Assembly (NCBI GenBank): GCA_934630385.1
Contig: CAKTWE010000017.1
Span: 1-29,101 of the forward strand
Reading direction: 5' to 3'
Length of the DNA stretch: 29,101 bases
Source: an uncultured Collinsella sp.
GTDB taxonomy: Bacteria; Actinomycetota; Coriobacteriia; Coriobacteriales; Coriobacteriaceae
In this document: piece by piece, positions 14,944 to 21,696 of the stretch
Layout: each line of letters opens with the position of its first letter
Numbering within the stretch: position 1 is the first letter of the stretch
Made by a program: the position numbers and the translations under genes
Notes under the pieces: model-generated
Seen by the model: the letters and a program-made list of their open reading frames with translations, nothing else
Told to the model about the DNA's origin: nothing
The model's database searches: none

Positions 14944-15564
14944 TTCGCGGCGAGCCTGCTCCACCTCTTTGAGTGCCTCGGCGGGAGTGAAGGAACAAGT
15001 GCCATCGCCGAGCTTGACCACCTGTATGTCGTCACCGATATGGACTTCTCCGCCCTGCAGCACGACGCCAAAAATGCCCTCGTGGGGGAAGATGCAGTCG
15101 CCGGCGAGATAGTAGATGGCACAGCGGGTGTGGCAGACTTTGCCGATCTGGCTGATTTCGACGAGCACTTCGCTGCCGAGCTTGAGCTGCGTGCCCAAGG
15201 GGAGTGAGAGCAGGTTGATACCTTGGGTGGTGAAGTTCTCTCCAAAGTCGCCCTCGCACACATCGACCCCACGTGTCCGTGCCGTATTGATGGACTCCGC
15301 TGCCAAAAACGAGACTTGGCGGTGCCAATGTCCGGCGTGCGCGTCGGAGGCAAGGCCAAATTGCTCGATGACGGTGTCGTGCCCATCGGCGACGGGTGTT
15401 TTGCGCGTTCCCTTGTGCGCCGATGTGTTGATTGAGACGATGCGGGCGGACCCGCTGTAGGCATCGTCTGCCGTGCGCAGAGGGGCGGTCGTTTGTGCAC
15501 GCTCCGTCAGTTCGCGCCTTGCGGCGTTGAGGATGGGGTTGTCGGTCGGATGGTCTTGGGGCAC
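14932..15564 (-). CDS. MOSC-domain protein
   Basis: 210 residues. The MOSC fold (named after molybdenum cofactor sulfurase C-terminus) is recognised from ARIVSINTSAHKGTRK, the acidic-glycine CEGDFGENFTTQGINL, LKLGSEVLVEISQIGKVC and a cysteine-containing CHTRCAIYYLAGDCIF with HEGIFGVVL. Such stand-alone proteins are thought to handle sulfur for metal-sulfur cofactors such as molybdenum or tungsten cofactor; the cysteines in GKVCHTRC are the likely reactive groups. The first 40 residues look like a disordered extension. The start is GTG 15564, seven bases after AAAGG. No molybdopterin gene is nearby, so the specific target is unknown. Confidence 0.82.
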   Translation of the reverse strand: MPQDHPTDNPILNAARRELTERAQTTAPLRTADDAYSGSARIVSINTSAHKGTRKTPVADGHDTVIEQFGLASDAHAGHWHRQVSFLAAESINTARTRGVDVCEGDFGENFTTQGINLLSLPLGTQLKLGSEVLVEISQIGKVCHTRCAIYYLAGDCIFPHEGIFGVVLQGGEVHIGDDIQVVKLGDGTCSFTPAEALKEVEQARREGTL

Positions 15565-15700
15565 GCGTGCGCCTTTCGCTCGAGGATATCGATATGCTGA
15601 ATCCTACAACAACGGTGGGTTCACTGCCGGGTGTCATACACCGGTGAGCGCCGTCCCATCGCTGGATGGTCGCACCGATTGCCATAGATACGGTGGAGCT

Positions 15701-15730
15701 TTGGGTGCCGGCGGCTCGGCACGCTAAAAT
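15701..15730 (+). promoter_or_regulatory. Candidate promoter of the D-aspartate ligase gene
   Basis: TTGGGT (15701-15706) and TAAAAT (15725-15730), spacer 18 bp, about 55 bp upstream of ATG 15786. The -10 is good and the -35 weak. The 221-bp gap between divergent MOSC and ligase genes also holds an imperfect dyad, CCGGGTGT/ACACCGG, near 15630-15645. Confidence 0.4.
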
Positions 15731-15785
15731 AGAACAGTTGCTCAAAGACCGCCCGTTCTGGGGCAGTTCTAGATAGGAAGTTTCC

Positions 15786-17042
15786 ATGGCATTGCAGTTT
15801 ACAGAGCGCGAGTTTATCCCCGTGCTGCTCGGCGGCGACATCAACGCGTATTCGGTGGCGCGCGCTTTCTACGAGGAGTATCAGGTCAAGAGCCTGGTCT
15901 TTGGCAAGTACCAGACCGGCCCCGCGTATCGCAGCCAAATTATCGATTACACGCCCAACGTGAATATCGATACCATGCCGGTCATGATTGAGACCGTTAA
16001 CGGCGTCGCACAGGCCAATCCTGATAAGAAGATTATTCTCATGGGCTGCGGCGACAACTACGTCGCGCTTGCCGCGCAGGCTCAGGATGCCGGTCAGCTT
16101 GCCTCGAACGTCATTGCGCCCTATGCGCCCTACAGCATGCTCGAGCAGTGCCAGAAGAAGGAGATCTTCTACGAGCTGTGCGAGAAACACGGTGTGCCCT
16201 ATCCGCACACGTTTACCTTTACCATGGCGATGCTCAACGCTCAGGGTGAGGCTCCCGCCGAGGTGCTCGACCAGATCGACTTCCCCTTCCCGATGATTCT
16301 GAAGCCCTCTGACGGCATCATGTGGTGGGAGCACGAGTTCGAGGGCCAAAAGAAGGCCTACGAGATTGCCGATCGCGCCGAGCTGGAGCAGGTCATTCGC
16401 GATGTGTACGCCAGCGGCTACACCGATGACCTCATCTTGCAGGACCGCGTGCCCGGCAACGACGAGTACATGCGCGTGCTTACCAGTTATTCCGACCGCA
16501 ACGGCAAGGTTCGCATGATGTGCCTGGGTCACGTGCTGCTTGAGGAGCATCAGCCCCATGGTGTCGGCAACCACGCCTGTATCATCACCGAGCCCAACGA
16601 CGAGCTCATGGGTGGCGTGCGCAAGCTGCTTGAGGACCTTAAGTTTACGGGTTTCTCCAACTTCGACGTCAAGTACGACCAGCGCGATGGCTCGTTTAAG
16701 TTCTTCGACTTCAACACGCGTCAGGGCCGCAGTAATTACTATGTCACCAATAGCGGCTTTAACGTTGCTAAATACGTGGTGGATGAGTACGTCTATAACC
16801 GCCCGTTTGAGCCGGAATTTGTGACGGCGCAGGACGAGGCTCTGTGGATGGTCGTTCCCATGGGCGTCGTTGACAAGTATGTCAAGGACCCCGAGCTGCG
16901 TGCGAAGGCACATCGTCTGGCCAAGGAGGGTAAAGCTGCCGATCCTTCGTTTATGAAGGGTGATTTTGTCTTTAACCGCTGGTTGCGTATGTGGCACACC
17001 AAGCTGCGTCACTTTAAGCTGTTCAAGACGTATTACAAGTAG
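15786..17042 (+). CDS. ATP-grasp D-aspartate ligase (peptidoglycan cross-bridge), Aslfm-like
   Basis: 418 residues of the ATP-grasp carboxylate-amine ligase fold: an N-terminal nucleotide-like domain (PVLLGGDINAYSVARAFYEE), a central domain with FPMILKPSDG and LILQDRVPGNDEYMRVLTSY, and the metal-binding FDFNTRQGRSNYY. It is most like the Enterococcus faecium ligase that joins beta-linked D-aspartate to the side chain of the stem-peptide lysine before cross-linking. The gene directly downstream is an aspartate racemase, the same pairing as in E. faecium, which strongly supports this substrate. The reaction would be cytoplasmic, on UDP-MurNAc-pentapeptide or lipid intermediates. ATG 15786 follows AGGAAG at good spacing. 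A D-Asn step is not visible here. Confidence 0.82.
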   Translation: MALQFTEREFIPVLLGGDINAYSVARAFYEEYQVKSLVFGKYQTGPAYRSQIIDYTPNVNIDTMPVMIETVNGVAQANPDKKIILMGCGDNYVALAAQAQDAGQLASNVIAPYAPYSMLEQCQKKEIFYELCEKHGVPYPHTFTFTMAMLNAQGEAPAEVLDQIDFPFPMILKPSDGIMWWEHEFEGQKKAYEIADRAELEQVIRDVYASGYTDDLILQDRVPGNDEYMRVLTSYSDRNGKVRMMCLGHVLLEEHQPHGVGNHACIITEPNDELMGGVRKLLEDLKFTGFSNFDVKYDQRDGSFKFFDFNTRQGRSNYYVTNSGFNVAKYVVDEYVYNRPFEPEFVTAQDEALWMVVPMGVVDKYVKDPELRAKAHRLAKEGKAADPSFMKGDFVFNRWLRMWHTKLRHFKLFKTYYK

Positions 17043-17051
17043 ATGAGCGCG

Positions 17052-17081
17052 GCGCCCGCCCGGTTTGCATCGGACGGGCGC
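17052..17081 (+). other. Intercistronic hairpin between ligase and racemase
   Basis: GCGCCCG (17052-17058) pairs with CGGGCGC (17075-17081), extended by CCG/CGG after one mismatch. No T-run follows, so it is probably a stability or processing element setting the ratio of the two proteins. Confidence 0.4.
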
Positions 17082-17126
17082 GGGCATGATGCGAGCAATT
17101 GCGTGGGCGTCACCAAGGAGGCGGCG

Positions 17127-17873
17127 ATGGAAAAGCTGGGAGTTATCGGCGGCATGGGCGCCGAGGCCACGTCGTATTACTACGACCAGGTCGTGCGTCA
17201 TACGGCTGCTACCTGTGATCAGGAGCATATCGACATGGTGGTACTTTCCAAGTCGACCATGCCCGACCGTACGCTGGCCATCAAGACCGGCGAGCATGCC
17301 GAGTTGCTGGCGACCATGAAGGAGTGCGCTCAGGCACTCGAGACGCTGGGCTGCACGCACATTGCCATTCCCTGCAACACGTCGCACTACTTCTACGATC
17401 AGATTCAGTCGTTTACCAAGGTGCCGATTATCCACATGCCGCGTGAGTCGGTGCGCTATGCCCTGGCGGGTGCGGTAATGGGGGAGTGCGAGTTCGATCC
17501 CAACCTGAGCATGCCGTCCGAGCCGGTGCGCAAGATCGGCATCATGGGTACCGACGGCACCGTGGGTGCCGGCGTCTATGGGCGCGAGTGCGAGGCTGCG
17601 GGCGTCGAGGTCGTCTATCCCAGCGAGAAGCGCCAGGCCGATGTAATGTCGCTGATTTACGACGACGTGAAGGCTGGACGCGAGCCCGATATGGACAAGT
17701 TCGATCGCGTGATGTGGGAGTTCGCCCGCAGCGGCTGCGATCGCGTCATCCTGGCCTGTACAGAGCTTTCGGTGCTGCAGAAGTACCGCGAGATGCCCGA
17801 GATCACCCTTGACGCCATGGACGTCCTGGTGCGCGAATCCATCATCCGCAGCGGCGCCCTCTACCGCTTATAA
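17127..17873 (+). CDS. Aspartate/glutamate racemase family protein (D-Asp supply)
   Basis: 248 residues. The family hallmarks are the N-terminal GVIGGMGAEATSYYYDQVV, the first catalytic cysteine in AIPCNTSHYF and the second in ILACTELSVL. The two-cysteine, PLP-independent mechanism interconverts L- and D-aspartate (or glutamate). Placed behind a D-aspartate ligase it most likely makes D-Asp for the cross-bridge. The start ATG 17127 has AAGGAGG five bases upstream, so the upstream in-frame codons from 17043 are not coding. An intercistronic hairpin precedes it. Confidence 0.85.
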   Translation: MEKLGVIGGMGAEATSYYYDQVVRHTAATCDQEHIDMVVLSKSTMPDRTLAIKTGEHAELLATMKECAQALETLGCTHIAIPCNTSHYFYDQIQSFTKVPIIHMPRESVRYALAGAVMGECEFDPNLSMPSEPVRKIGIMGTDGTVGAGVYGRECEAAGVEVVYPSEKRQADVMSLIYDDVKAGREPDMDKFDRVMWEFARSGCDRVILACTELSVLQKYREMPEITLDAMDVLVRESIIRSGALYRL

Positions 17874-17880
17874 CCCTCGG

Positions 17881-17917
17881 CCTGCCAAAAAGGGACAGGT
17901 TTATTTTGGTAGGTTTT
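17881..17917 (+). terminator. Terminator of the racemase transcript, with REP-like core
   Basis: CCTGCCAAAA (17881-17890) pairs with TTTTGGTAGG (17904-17913) with one G-U, followed by TTTTATC. The loop and right arm read AGGGACAGGTTTATTTTGG, a phrase that resembles repeats accompanying REP-associated (IS200-like) transposases. Confidence 0.65.
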
Positions 17918-17934
17918 ATCTGGGGAAACAGTGA

Positions 17935-17968
17935 GGCCCCGGCTCGTTTGATGCGAGCCGGGGCCCTT
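17935..17968. terminator. Strong GC-rich terminator between racemase and ecfT
   Basis: GGCCCCGGCTCG (17935-17946) pairs perfectly with CGAGCCGGGGCC (17954-17965), seven-base loop, then CTTTGCG. It separates two convergent transcripts. Confidence 0.8.
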
Positions 17969-17997
17969 TGCGTTTGGCGGTTGCCGGTGGCGATAGG

Positions 17998-18744
17998 TTA
18001 GAACAGGAATCCGAGGACGATGAGAGCAATGCTGGCAATAAGTAAGGCAATGTCCATGCCCTTGATGGGATAGCGCTTGTACGAGCTCGCGCGCGTACGC
18101 AGGTAAAAGCCACGTTGCTCGGCCGCCAAGGCAGTGGCATCGGTCTTGCCCACGGAGCTCACCAGCAGCGGCACGCAGAGCGGTAGCATGAGCTGGATCT
18201 TCTTGAGGGGGTTCTTGGTGTCGTACTCAACGCCGCGCGCAGTCTGCGCCTCCATGATGGCGTTCATCTCCTGGCTAAAGACCGGTACAAAGCGCAGTGC
18301 CGTGGTAAACGTGAACGCATAGCGGTACGGCACGTGCAGCACCTCCACGCAAGCGTTAGCGAGGTCGCCGAGCTGCGTGATGGTGAGCATGAGGATGAGC
18401 GGCAGTGCCACGCCGAGCAGGCGAAGCGCCGCCTTGGTGCCGGTGATAAGTCCATCTGTGGTAATCCAGGCAAAGATGGGGGCTCCGGTGCGGATAAAGG
18501 CGGTCTGCAGGACCAGCATGATTAGCGAGAGTGGCACCATGAGCTTGACGAGCGAGACGAGGCCCGCGGTCGATTTGGCGTAGATGCCCAAGGTAAAAGT
18601 CAGCACAAGCAGGGCGATCAGGAGCACATAAGTATCGCCGAGGAAGGTCGCCAAGATAATAGCCGCGGCCAGGGCTAGCTTGGTCACGGGGTTCAGCCGG
18701 TGCAGCAGTGAGTCTCCGGGCACGTAGTCGATCACGTTAGTCAT
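17998..18744 (-). CDS. ecfT: ECF transporter T component (EcfT)
   Basis: 248 residues with about five to six membrane helices. The T-component signature is a pair of short arginine motifs on cytoplasmic coupling helices: EAQTARGV and AAEQRGF (normally A-R-G twice; the second is Q-R-G here). N-terminal phrase SLLHRLNPVTKLALA is typical of the family. It couples ATP hydrolysis in EcfA to toppling of the substrate-binding S protein. The gene overlaps the end of ecfA by 8 bases in another frame (ATGACTAAC), so translation is coupled. It is last in the S-A-T transcript. Confidence 0.92.
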   Translation of the reverse strand: MTNVIDYVPGDSLLHRLNPVTKLALAAAIILATFLGDTYVLLIALLVLTFTLGIYAKSTAGLVSLVKLMVPLSLIMLVLQTAFIRTGAPIFAWITTDGLITGTKAALRLLGVALPLILMLTITQLGDLANACVEVLHVPYRYAFTFTTALRFVPVFSQEMNAIMEAQTARGVEYDTKNPLKKIQLMLPLCVPLLVSSVGKTDATALAAEQRGFYLRTRASSYKRYPIKGMDIALLIASIALIVLGFLF

Positions 18745-20503
18745 GGTTGAGCATCTCCTTTACCAGGTCGACCAGATCGGAGACCTGACTGATTCCGGCG
18801 AATCGGGGCGAAACGTCGCGCGCGAGTTCTTTGGACAGGGCCACAACCTGCGGTGGCTCCACGTAGGCGGCGCGCATGAGGGCATCGTCGGCAAAGATCC
18901 GGTTCGCGTCGCCGCGCTCGAGGATGCGCCCGTCAGCCATGACTACCAGGCGCTGGGCAAAGTCCGAGACGACCTCCATGTCGTGGCACACCATGATCAC
19001 GGCGCAGCCGCGCTCGGCCATCTCGCTCACCGTCTCCATCACGGTCATACACTCGCGGTAATCGAGGCCGCTCGTGGGCTCATCGAGCAGAACCACCTGT
19101 GGGTCGAGCACAACCACGGACGCTAGGGCGACCATCTGTCGCTGTCCGCGCGAAAGCGAGAACGGCGATTCGTCCAAGGGGAGCCCAAAGCGCTCCGCCG
19201 CCACCCGTGCGCGCTGGCGGGCCTCGTCGGTGCCGACACCGTGCAGTTCAAGACCAAAGGCAATCTCGTCGAGTACGGTGTCGCGGCAGAGCTGGCGGTC
19301 GGGGTTCTGGAACAGCGTCGCGCATTTTGCAGCGATCGCGCTGGTGGGAACGTCGGCGGTGTTCATCCCCGCCATACGCACGGTTCCCGACGCTGGATGC
19401 AGAAGGCCGTTCAACAGCTTGGTGAGCGTGGTCTTGCCAGCACCGTTCTGGCCGATGACGCCCACGAGCTCGCCGGGATAGACGCACATGTTGAGGTTGC
19501 TGACCGAGGCACCACCATGGGGGTAGGCAAAGGTCACATCGGCGAGCTCAACTACTGGCTCTTGATTGGCACCGCGGGGGACCGCCGGGATATGGGGAGA
19601 GGTCTTGGGCATATCGGCGGGCGCGTCCTTGCTCGTTGCATCCGCAAGTAAGGATGAGATTAGCTGGTGTGCTTCGGAAACATTGAGGCAGGGTGCCTGA
19701 TCGCTCGGCAACAGGCCCGCTTCTGCCAGACTGTTCGCGATGCGCGCGACGCGGGGACTGTCGACACCCATCTGGCGCAGCTCGCTTGCGTGGGCAAAGA
19801 CCTGGTGGGGTTCGCCGTCAAACGCGAGCTTGCCGTCTGCCATGACGAGCACGCGGCTGCAGTATTTCGACAACAGCGCGACCTTCTGCTCGATGACAAC
19901 CACGGTGATGCCGTGCTCGCGGTTGATTTGGCGCAGCGTGTCAAAAACGAGCGTGGAGCTTGCCGGGTCGAGCGCTGCCGTGGGCTCGTCGAGCACGAGC
20001 ACGTCGGGCGCCATGGCGATGATCGCCGCGATTGCGACTTTCTGCTTTTGCCCGCCCGAAAGCGTGGCAATCTCGCGGTGGCGCAGGTCGCTAATGCCGA
20101 CGGTCGCCAGCGTCTGGCTAATGCGCTCCTCGATCTGATCGTGCGGTATGTCAAAGTTCTCGAGGCCAAAGAGCATCTCGTCTTCAACGATGGGTGCAAC
20201 CATCTGGGCATCGATGTCCTGCAGCACGCTTCCCACCACGCGCGAGATATCCGTGAGGGTGATCTCGCAGGTGTCGCGGTCATCGACGAGCGTGGCTCCA
20301 AAGAGCTTGCCGGTGTAATGGTGGGGGATGGCTCCGCTCATAACGGCGGCAAGCGTCGATTTGCCAGCGCCTGAGGGGCCGATGACGCCCACAAACTCAC
20401 CCTTTTCGATGGTGAGTGAGACATGATCGAGGGCATTCTGCGCCTCGTGACCATAGGCAAATGAGACGTCATCGAGCTTGATGATGGTATTGCTGGAGCT
20501 CAT
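18737..20503 (-). CDS. ecfA: ECF transporter ATPase, two ABC domains fused (EcfA)
   Basis: 588 residues with two complete ABC nucleotide-binding domains in one chain, replacing the usual EcfA1/EcfA2 pair. Domain 1: Walker A GPSGAGKS (42-49), signature LSGGQKQ (148-154), Walker B VLVLDEPTAALD. Domain 2: Walker A GQNGAGKT (351-358), signature LSRGQRQ (450-456; LSRGQ instead of LSGGQ), Walker B VVLLDEPTSGLD. A roughly 50-residue linker (SKDAPADMPKTSPHIP) joins them. ATG 20503 follows AAAGG. It lies 212 bp after the S gene, with a remnant and a hairpin in the gap, and overlaps ecfT. Confidence 0.93.
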   Translation of the reverse strand: MSSSNTIIKLDDVSFAYGHEAQNALDHVSLTIEKGEFVGVIGPSGAGKSTLAAVMSGAIPHHYTGKLFGATLVDDRDTCEITLTDISRVVGSVLQDIDAQMVAPIVEDEMLFGLENFDIPHDQIEERISQTLATVGISDLRHREIATLSGGQKQKVAIAAIIAMAPDVLVLDEPTAALDPASSTLVFDTLRQINREHGITVVVIEQKVALLSKYCSRVLVMADGKLAFDGEPHQVFAHASELRQMGVDSPRVARIANSLAEAGLLPSDQAPCLNVSEAHQLISSLLADATSKDAPADMPKTSPHIPAVPRGANQEPVVELADVTFAYPHGGASVSNLNMCVYPGELVGVIGQNGAGKTTLTKLLNGLLHPASGTVRMAGMNTADVPTSAIAAKCATLFQNPDRQLCRDTVLDEIAFGLELHGVGTDEARQRARVAAERFGLPLDESPFSLSRGQRQMVALASVVVLDPQVVLLDEPTSGLDYRECMTVMETVSEMAERGCAVIMVCHDMEVVSDFAQRLVVMADGRILERGDANRIFADDALMRAAYVEPPQVVALSKELARDVSPRFAGISQVSDLVDLVKEMLNHD

Positions 20504-20525
20504 GGGGGCCTTTCTATCGTAAAAG

Positions 20526-20550
20526 AGCACCGGTCGCAAAACGACCGGCG
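20526..20550 (-). terminator. Intercistronic hairpin between S remnant and ecfA
   Basis: CCGGTCG (20530-20536) and CGACCGG (20542-20548) with a five-base loop. On the minus strand it is followed within four bases by TTTT, so it may act as a leaky terminator lowering ecfA-ecfT relative to the S gene, or mark the end of a lost gene. Confidence 0.5.
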
Positions 20551-20572
20551 GTCTACATGGTAGCAAGTATTA

Positions 20573-20662
20573 CTACTTGGTGAAGACCTTCTTGAGCGGA
20601 ATGCAGAGGGCCTGGACCAGGATGGCGAGCAGGACGAGCGACTTGATGTCGTTGGGTTCTAG
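20573..20662 (-). pseudogene. C-terminal remnant of a second ECF S-like protein
   Basis: In the gap after the S gene stop, a frame without any ATG, GTG or TTG reads LEPNDIKSLVLLAILVQALC then IPLKKVFTK and a stop. Its end is a close parallel to the S protein tail (VTALYIPIKKALKLND): a hydrophobic helix, then IP, aliphatic, KK. It looks like the surviving last helix of a duplicated S component. An alternative is a very short membrane peptide with a non-standard start, which I think is less likely. Confidence 0.5.
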
Positions 20663-20715
20663 AGTGTTATGAGCAGAGTTGTTGTAGAGGTGCCTGCGTG
20701 TGGCTTGTCGGCTAC

Positions 20716-21288
20716 TTAGTCGTTGAGCTTGAGGGCCTTCTTAATGGGGATGTAGAGAGCGGTCACGATAATGGCGTTAGCAACACCGGTGGCGGCGACG
20801 ACAGGAGCCATGACGCCCATGAAAGCCGGGTTGTTCATGACGCCAAAGGAGAAGATTGCGGCGTAGATCATGCCGGAGATGAAGGTGACAACAAAGGTGC
20901 CGACGAGCGGGAGCAGGCCCTTGGCCTTGGAGTCGGCGATCACAGAGACGAGCAGAGCCATGACCATTGCGGCGACGGGCTCAGCGATCAGGTCGGGACC
21001 CTTGACGGAGGCGGTGATTTGGATCACCACGCCGGCGAGGAGGCCGACAATCGCGGATTGGCCGATGTTGGGCTTGACGATGAGAATCTCGAGGCAGAAG
21101 GCTGCGATGATGAACTCGGGCGAGAGGAAGCCTCCGGTGAGACCGCTAAAGAACTTGGAGACGGTCATGTTGAGGACGAAACCGGCGGCGAGGAGGATGG
21201 CGTAGAGAGTGAGTGCCTTGAGGTCGAGTTTGCCGCGATCGGCGGTCTGGACGGTGCGGGGCTGGGCGGCGGTGGTGTTCTGAGACAT
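20716..21288 (-). CDS. ECF transporter S component, tryptophan-specific by context
   Basis: 190 residues with about six membrane helices after a polar N-terminus (SQNTTAAQPRTVQTADRGKL). The first helix region LKALTLYAILLAAGFVLNMT holds the interface expected for ECF S proteins; later parts include GLTGGFLSPEFIIAAF, GLLAGVVIQITASVKGP and the tail ALYIPIKKALKLND. S components bind the substrate with high affinity and dock on EcfT. The sequence alone does not show the ligand. The upstream leader peptide with three Trp codons and an attenuator shows expression rises when charged tRNA-Trp is short, which points to tryptophan. ATG 21288 has AAAGGA upstream. It is first in the S-A-T transcript. Confidence 0.85.
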   Translation of the reverse strand: MSQNTTAAQPRTVQTADRGKLDLKALTLYAILLAAGFVLNMTVSKFFSGLTGGFLSPEFIIAAFCLEILIVKPNIGQSAIVGLLAGVVIQITASVKGPDLIAEPVAAMVMALLVSVIADSKAKGLLPLVGTFVVTFISGMIYAAIFSFGVMNNPAFMGVMAPVVAATGVANAIIVTALYIPIKKALKLND

Positions 21289-21333
21289 GGTGAAAATCCT
21301 TTCGGAAAGGGAGTGCAAGAGAAAAGCGGAGGC

Positions 21334-21463
21334 GCGTGATGCGAATGCGATCGGGCTCGAGATAGAAAAAGGCCCCCGGTCGAAACCGGAGGCCTTTCAA
21401 TCACCTAGAGCGCAAAAACAGGCGTGAGGGACTCACTGTCGACCGATCGTATTCGCATCACGC
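21334..21463. repeat. Long inverted repeat (21 bp, one mismatch) enclosing the attenuator terminator
   Basis: The segment 21334-21354 is the reverse complement of 21443-21463 at 20 of 21 positions, with 88 bp between. In RNA from the minus strand the 5' arm covers the codons just after the Trp codons of the leader peptide, the whole terminator lies in the loop, and the 3' arm lies about 45 bases before the S gene start. It is far longer than needed for a simple attenuator. Confidence 0.8.
21367..21398 (-). terminator. Attenuator terminator of the tryptophan ECF operon
   Basis: On the minus strand AAAGGCC-T-CCGG, loop TTTCGA, CCGG-G-GGCCTTT, then more Ts: a standard intrinsic terminator between leader peptide and S gene. 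TCGACCG (21384-21378), which spans its loop and 3' arm, can pair perfectly with CGGTCGA (21445-21439) in the last leader codons, giving an antiterminator. Confidence 0.85.
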
Positions 21464-21501
21464 CACCACCAGTTGTTGAGGGACATCATCGTGTTCTTCA
21501 T
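21433..21501 (-). CDS. Tryptophan leader peptide (22 residues)
   Basis: ATG 21501 with AAAGGAG eight bases upstream opens a 22-codon frame reading MKNTMMSLNNWWWRDANTIG, then RQ and TGA at 21433. The three consecutive Trp codons (21471-21463) are the hallmark of trp-type transcription attenuation. If Trp-tRNA is short the ribosome stalls on them, leaving CGGTCGA (21445-21439) free to pair with the terminator and open it. If Trp is plentiful the ribosome runs to the stop and covers that strand, so the terminator forms. The peptide itself probably has no other job. Confidence 0.88.
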   Translation of the reverse strand: MKNTMMSLNNWWWRDANTIGRQ

Positions 21502-21559
21502 GTTGGTGGCTCCTTTCGCGATGCCATGGCGCGGTCGCACCTAATTGCTGTTGCGCTGC

Positions 21560-21588
21560 ACTATAGCACAGCGAAGTGTGTGCGGGGA
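21560..21588 (-). promoter_or_regulatory. Candidate promoter of the tryptophan ECF operon
   Basis: Minus-strand TGCTATAGT, an extended -10 (TATAGT at 21565-21560), with a poor -35. It would begin the transcript about 50 bases before the leader peptide ATG, a good distance for attenuation. Confidence 0.55.
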
Positions 21589-21609
21589 AATCTTTTTTGA
21601 AAAGATTTC
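21587..21609. repeat. Palindrome GAAATCTTTT-ttg-AAAAGATTTC by the ECF promoter
   Basis: Perfect 10-base arms. It overlaps the -35 region of the leader promoter, so it could be an operator; it could also be a second terminator for the C69 gene, which is transcribed toward it. A further small hairpin, GGCGGG-TTT-CCCGCC, is at 21611-21625. Confidence 0.5.
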
Positions 21610-21629
21610 AGGCGGGTTTCCCGCCGGCC

Positions 21630-21681
21630 AAAAGAGCGGGCTGAGCGGGCGAGGCTGACATTGCTGCCTTGCCCGCTCAGC
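21630..21681 (-). terminator. Terminator of the C69 dipeptidase gene
   Basis: A 16-bp stem with one wobble (21640-21655 with 21666-21681), beginning about 15 bases after the dipeptidase stop. On the minus strand it is followed by CCGCTCTTTTGG, so the T-run is slightly displaced. Confidence 0.75.
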
Positions 21682-21696
21682 TAGGACATGAGGGCC

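Noticed and set aside
17043..17126. Racemase starting at 17043 directly after the ligase stop
   Set aside because: The 28 added residues match no racemase, a hairpin lies there, and AAGGAGG marks ATG 17127.
15621..17435. 604-codon open frame on the minus strand opposite the D-aspartate ligase and racemase
   Set aside because: It is the mirror of two clear plus-strand enzymes; its translation is low-complexity His/Val/Leu-rich and matches no family.
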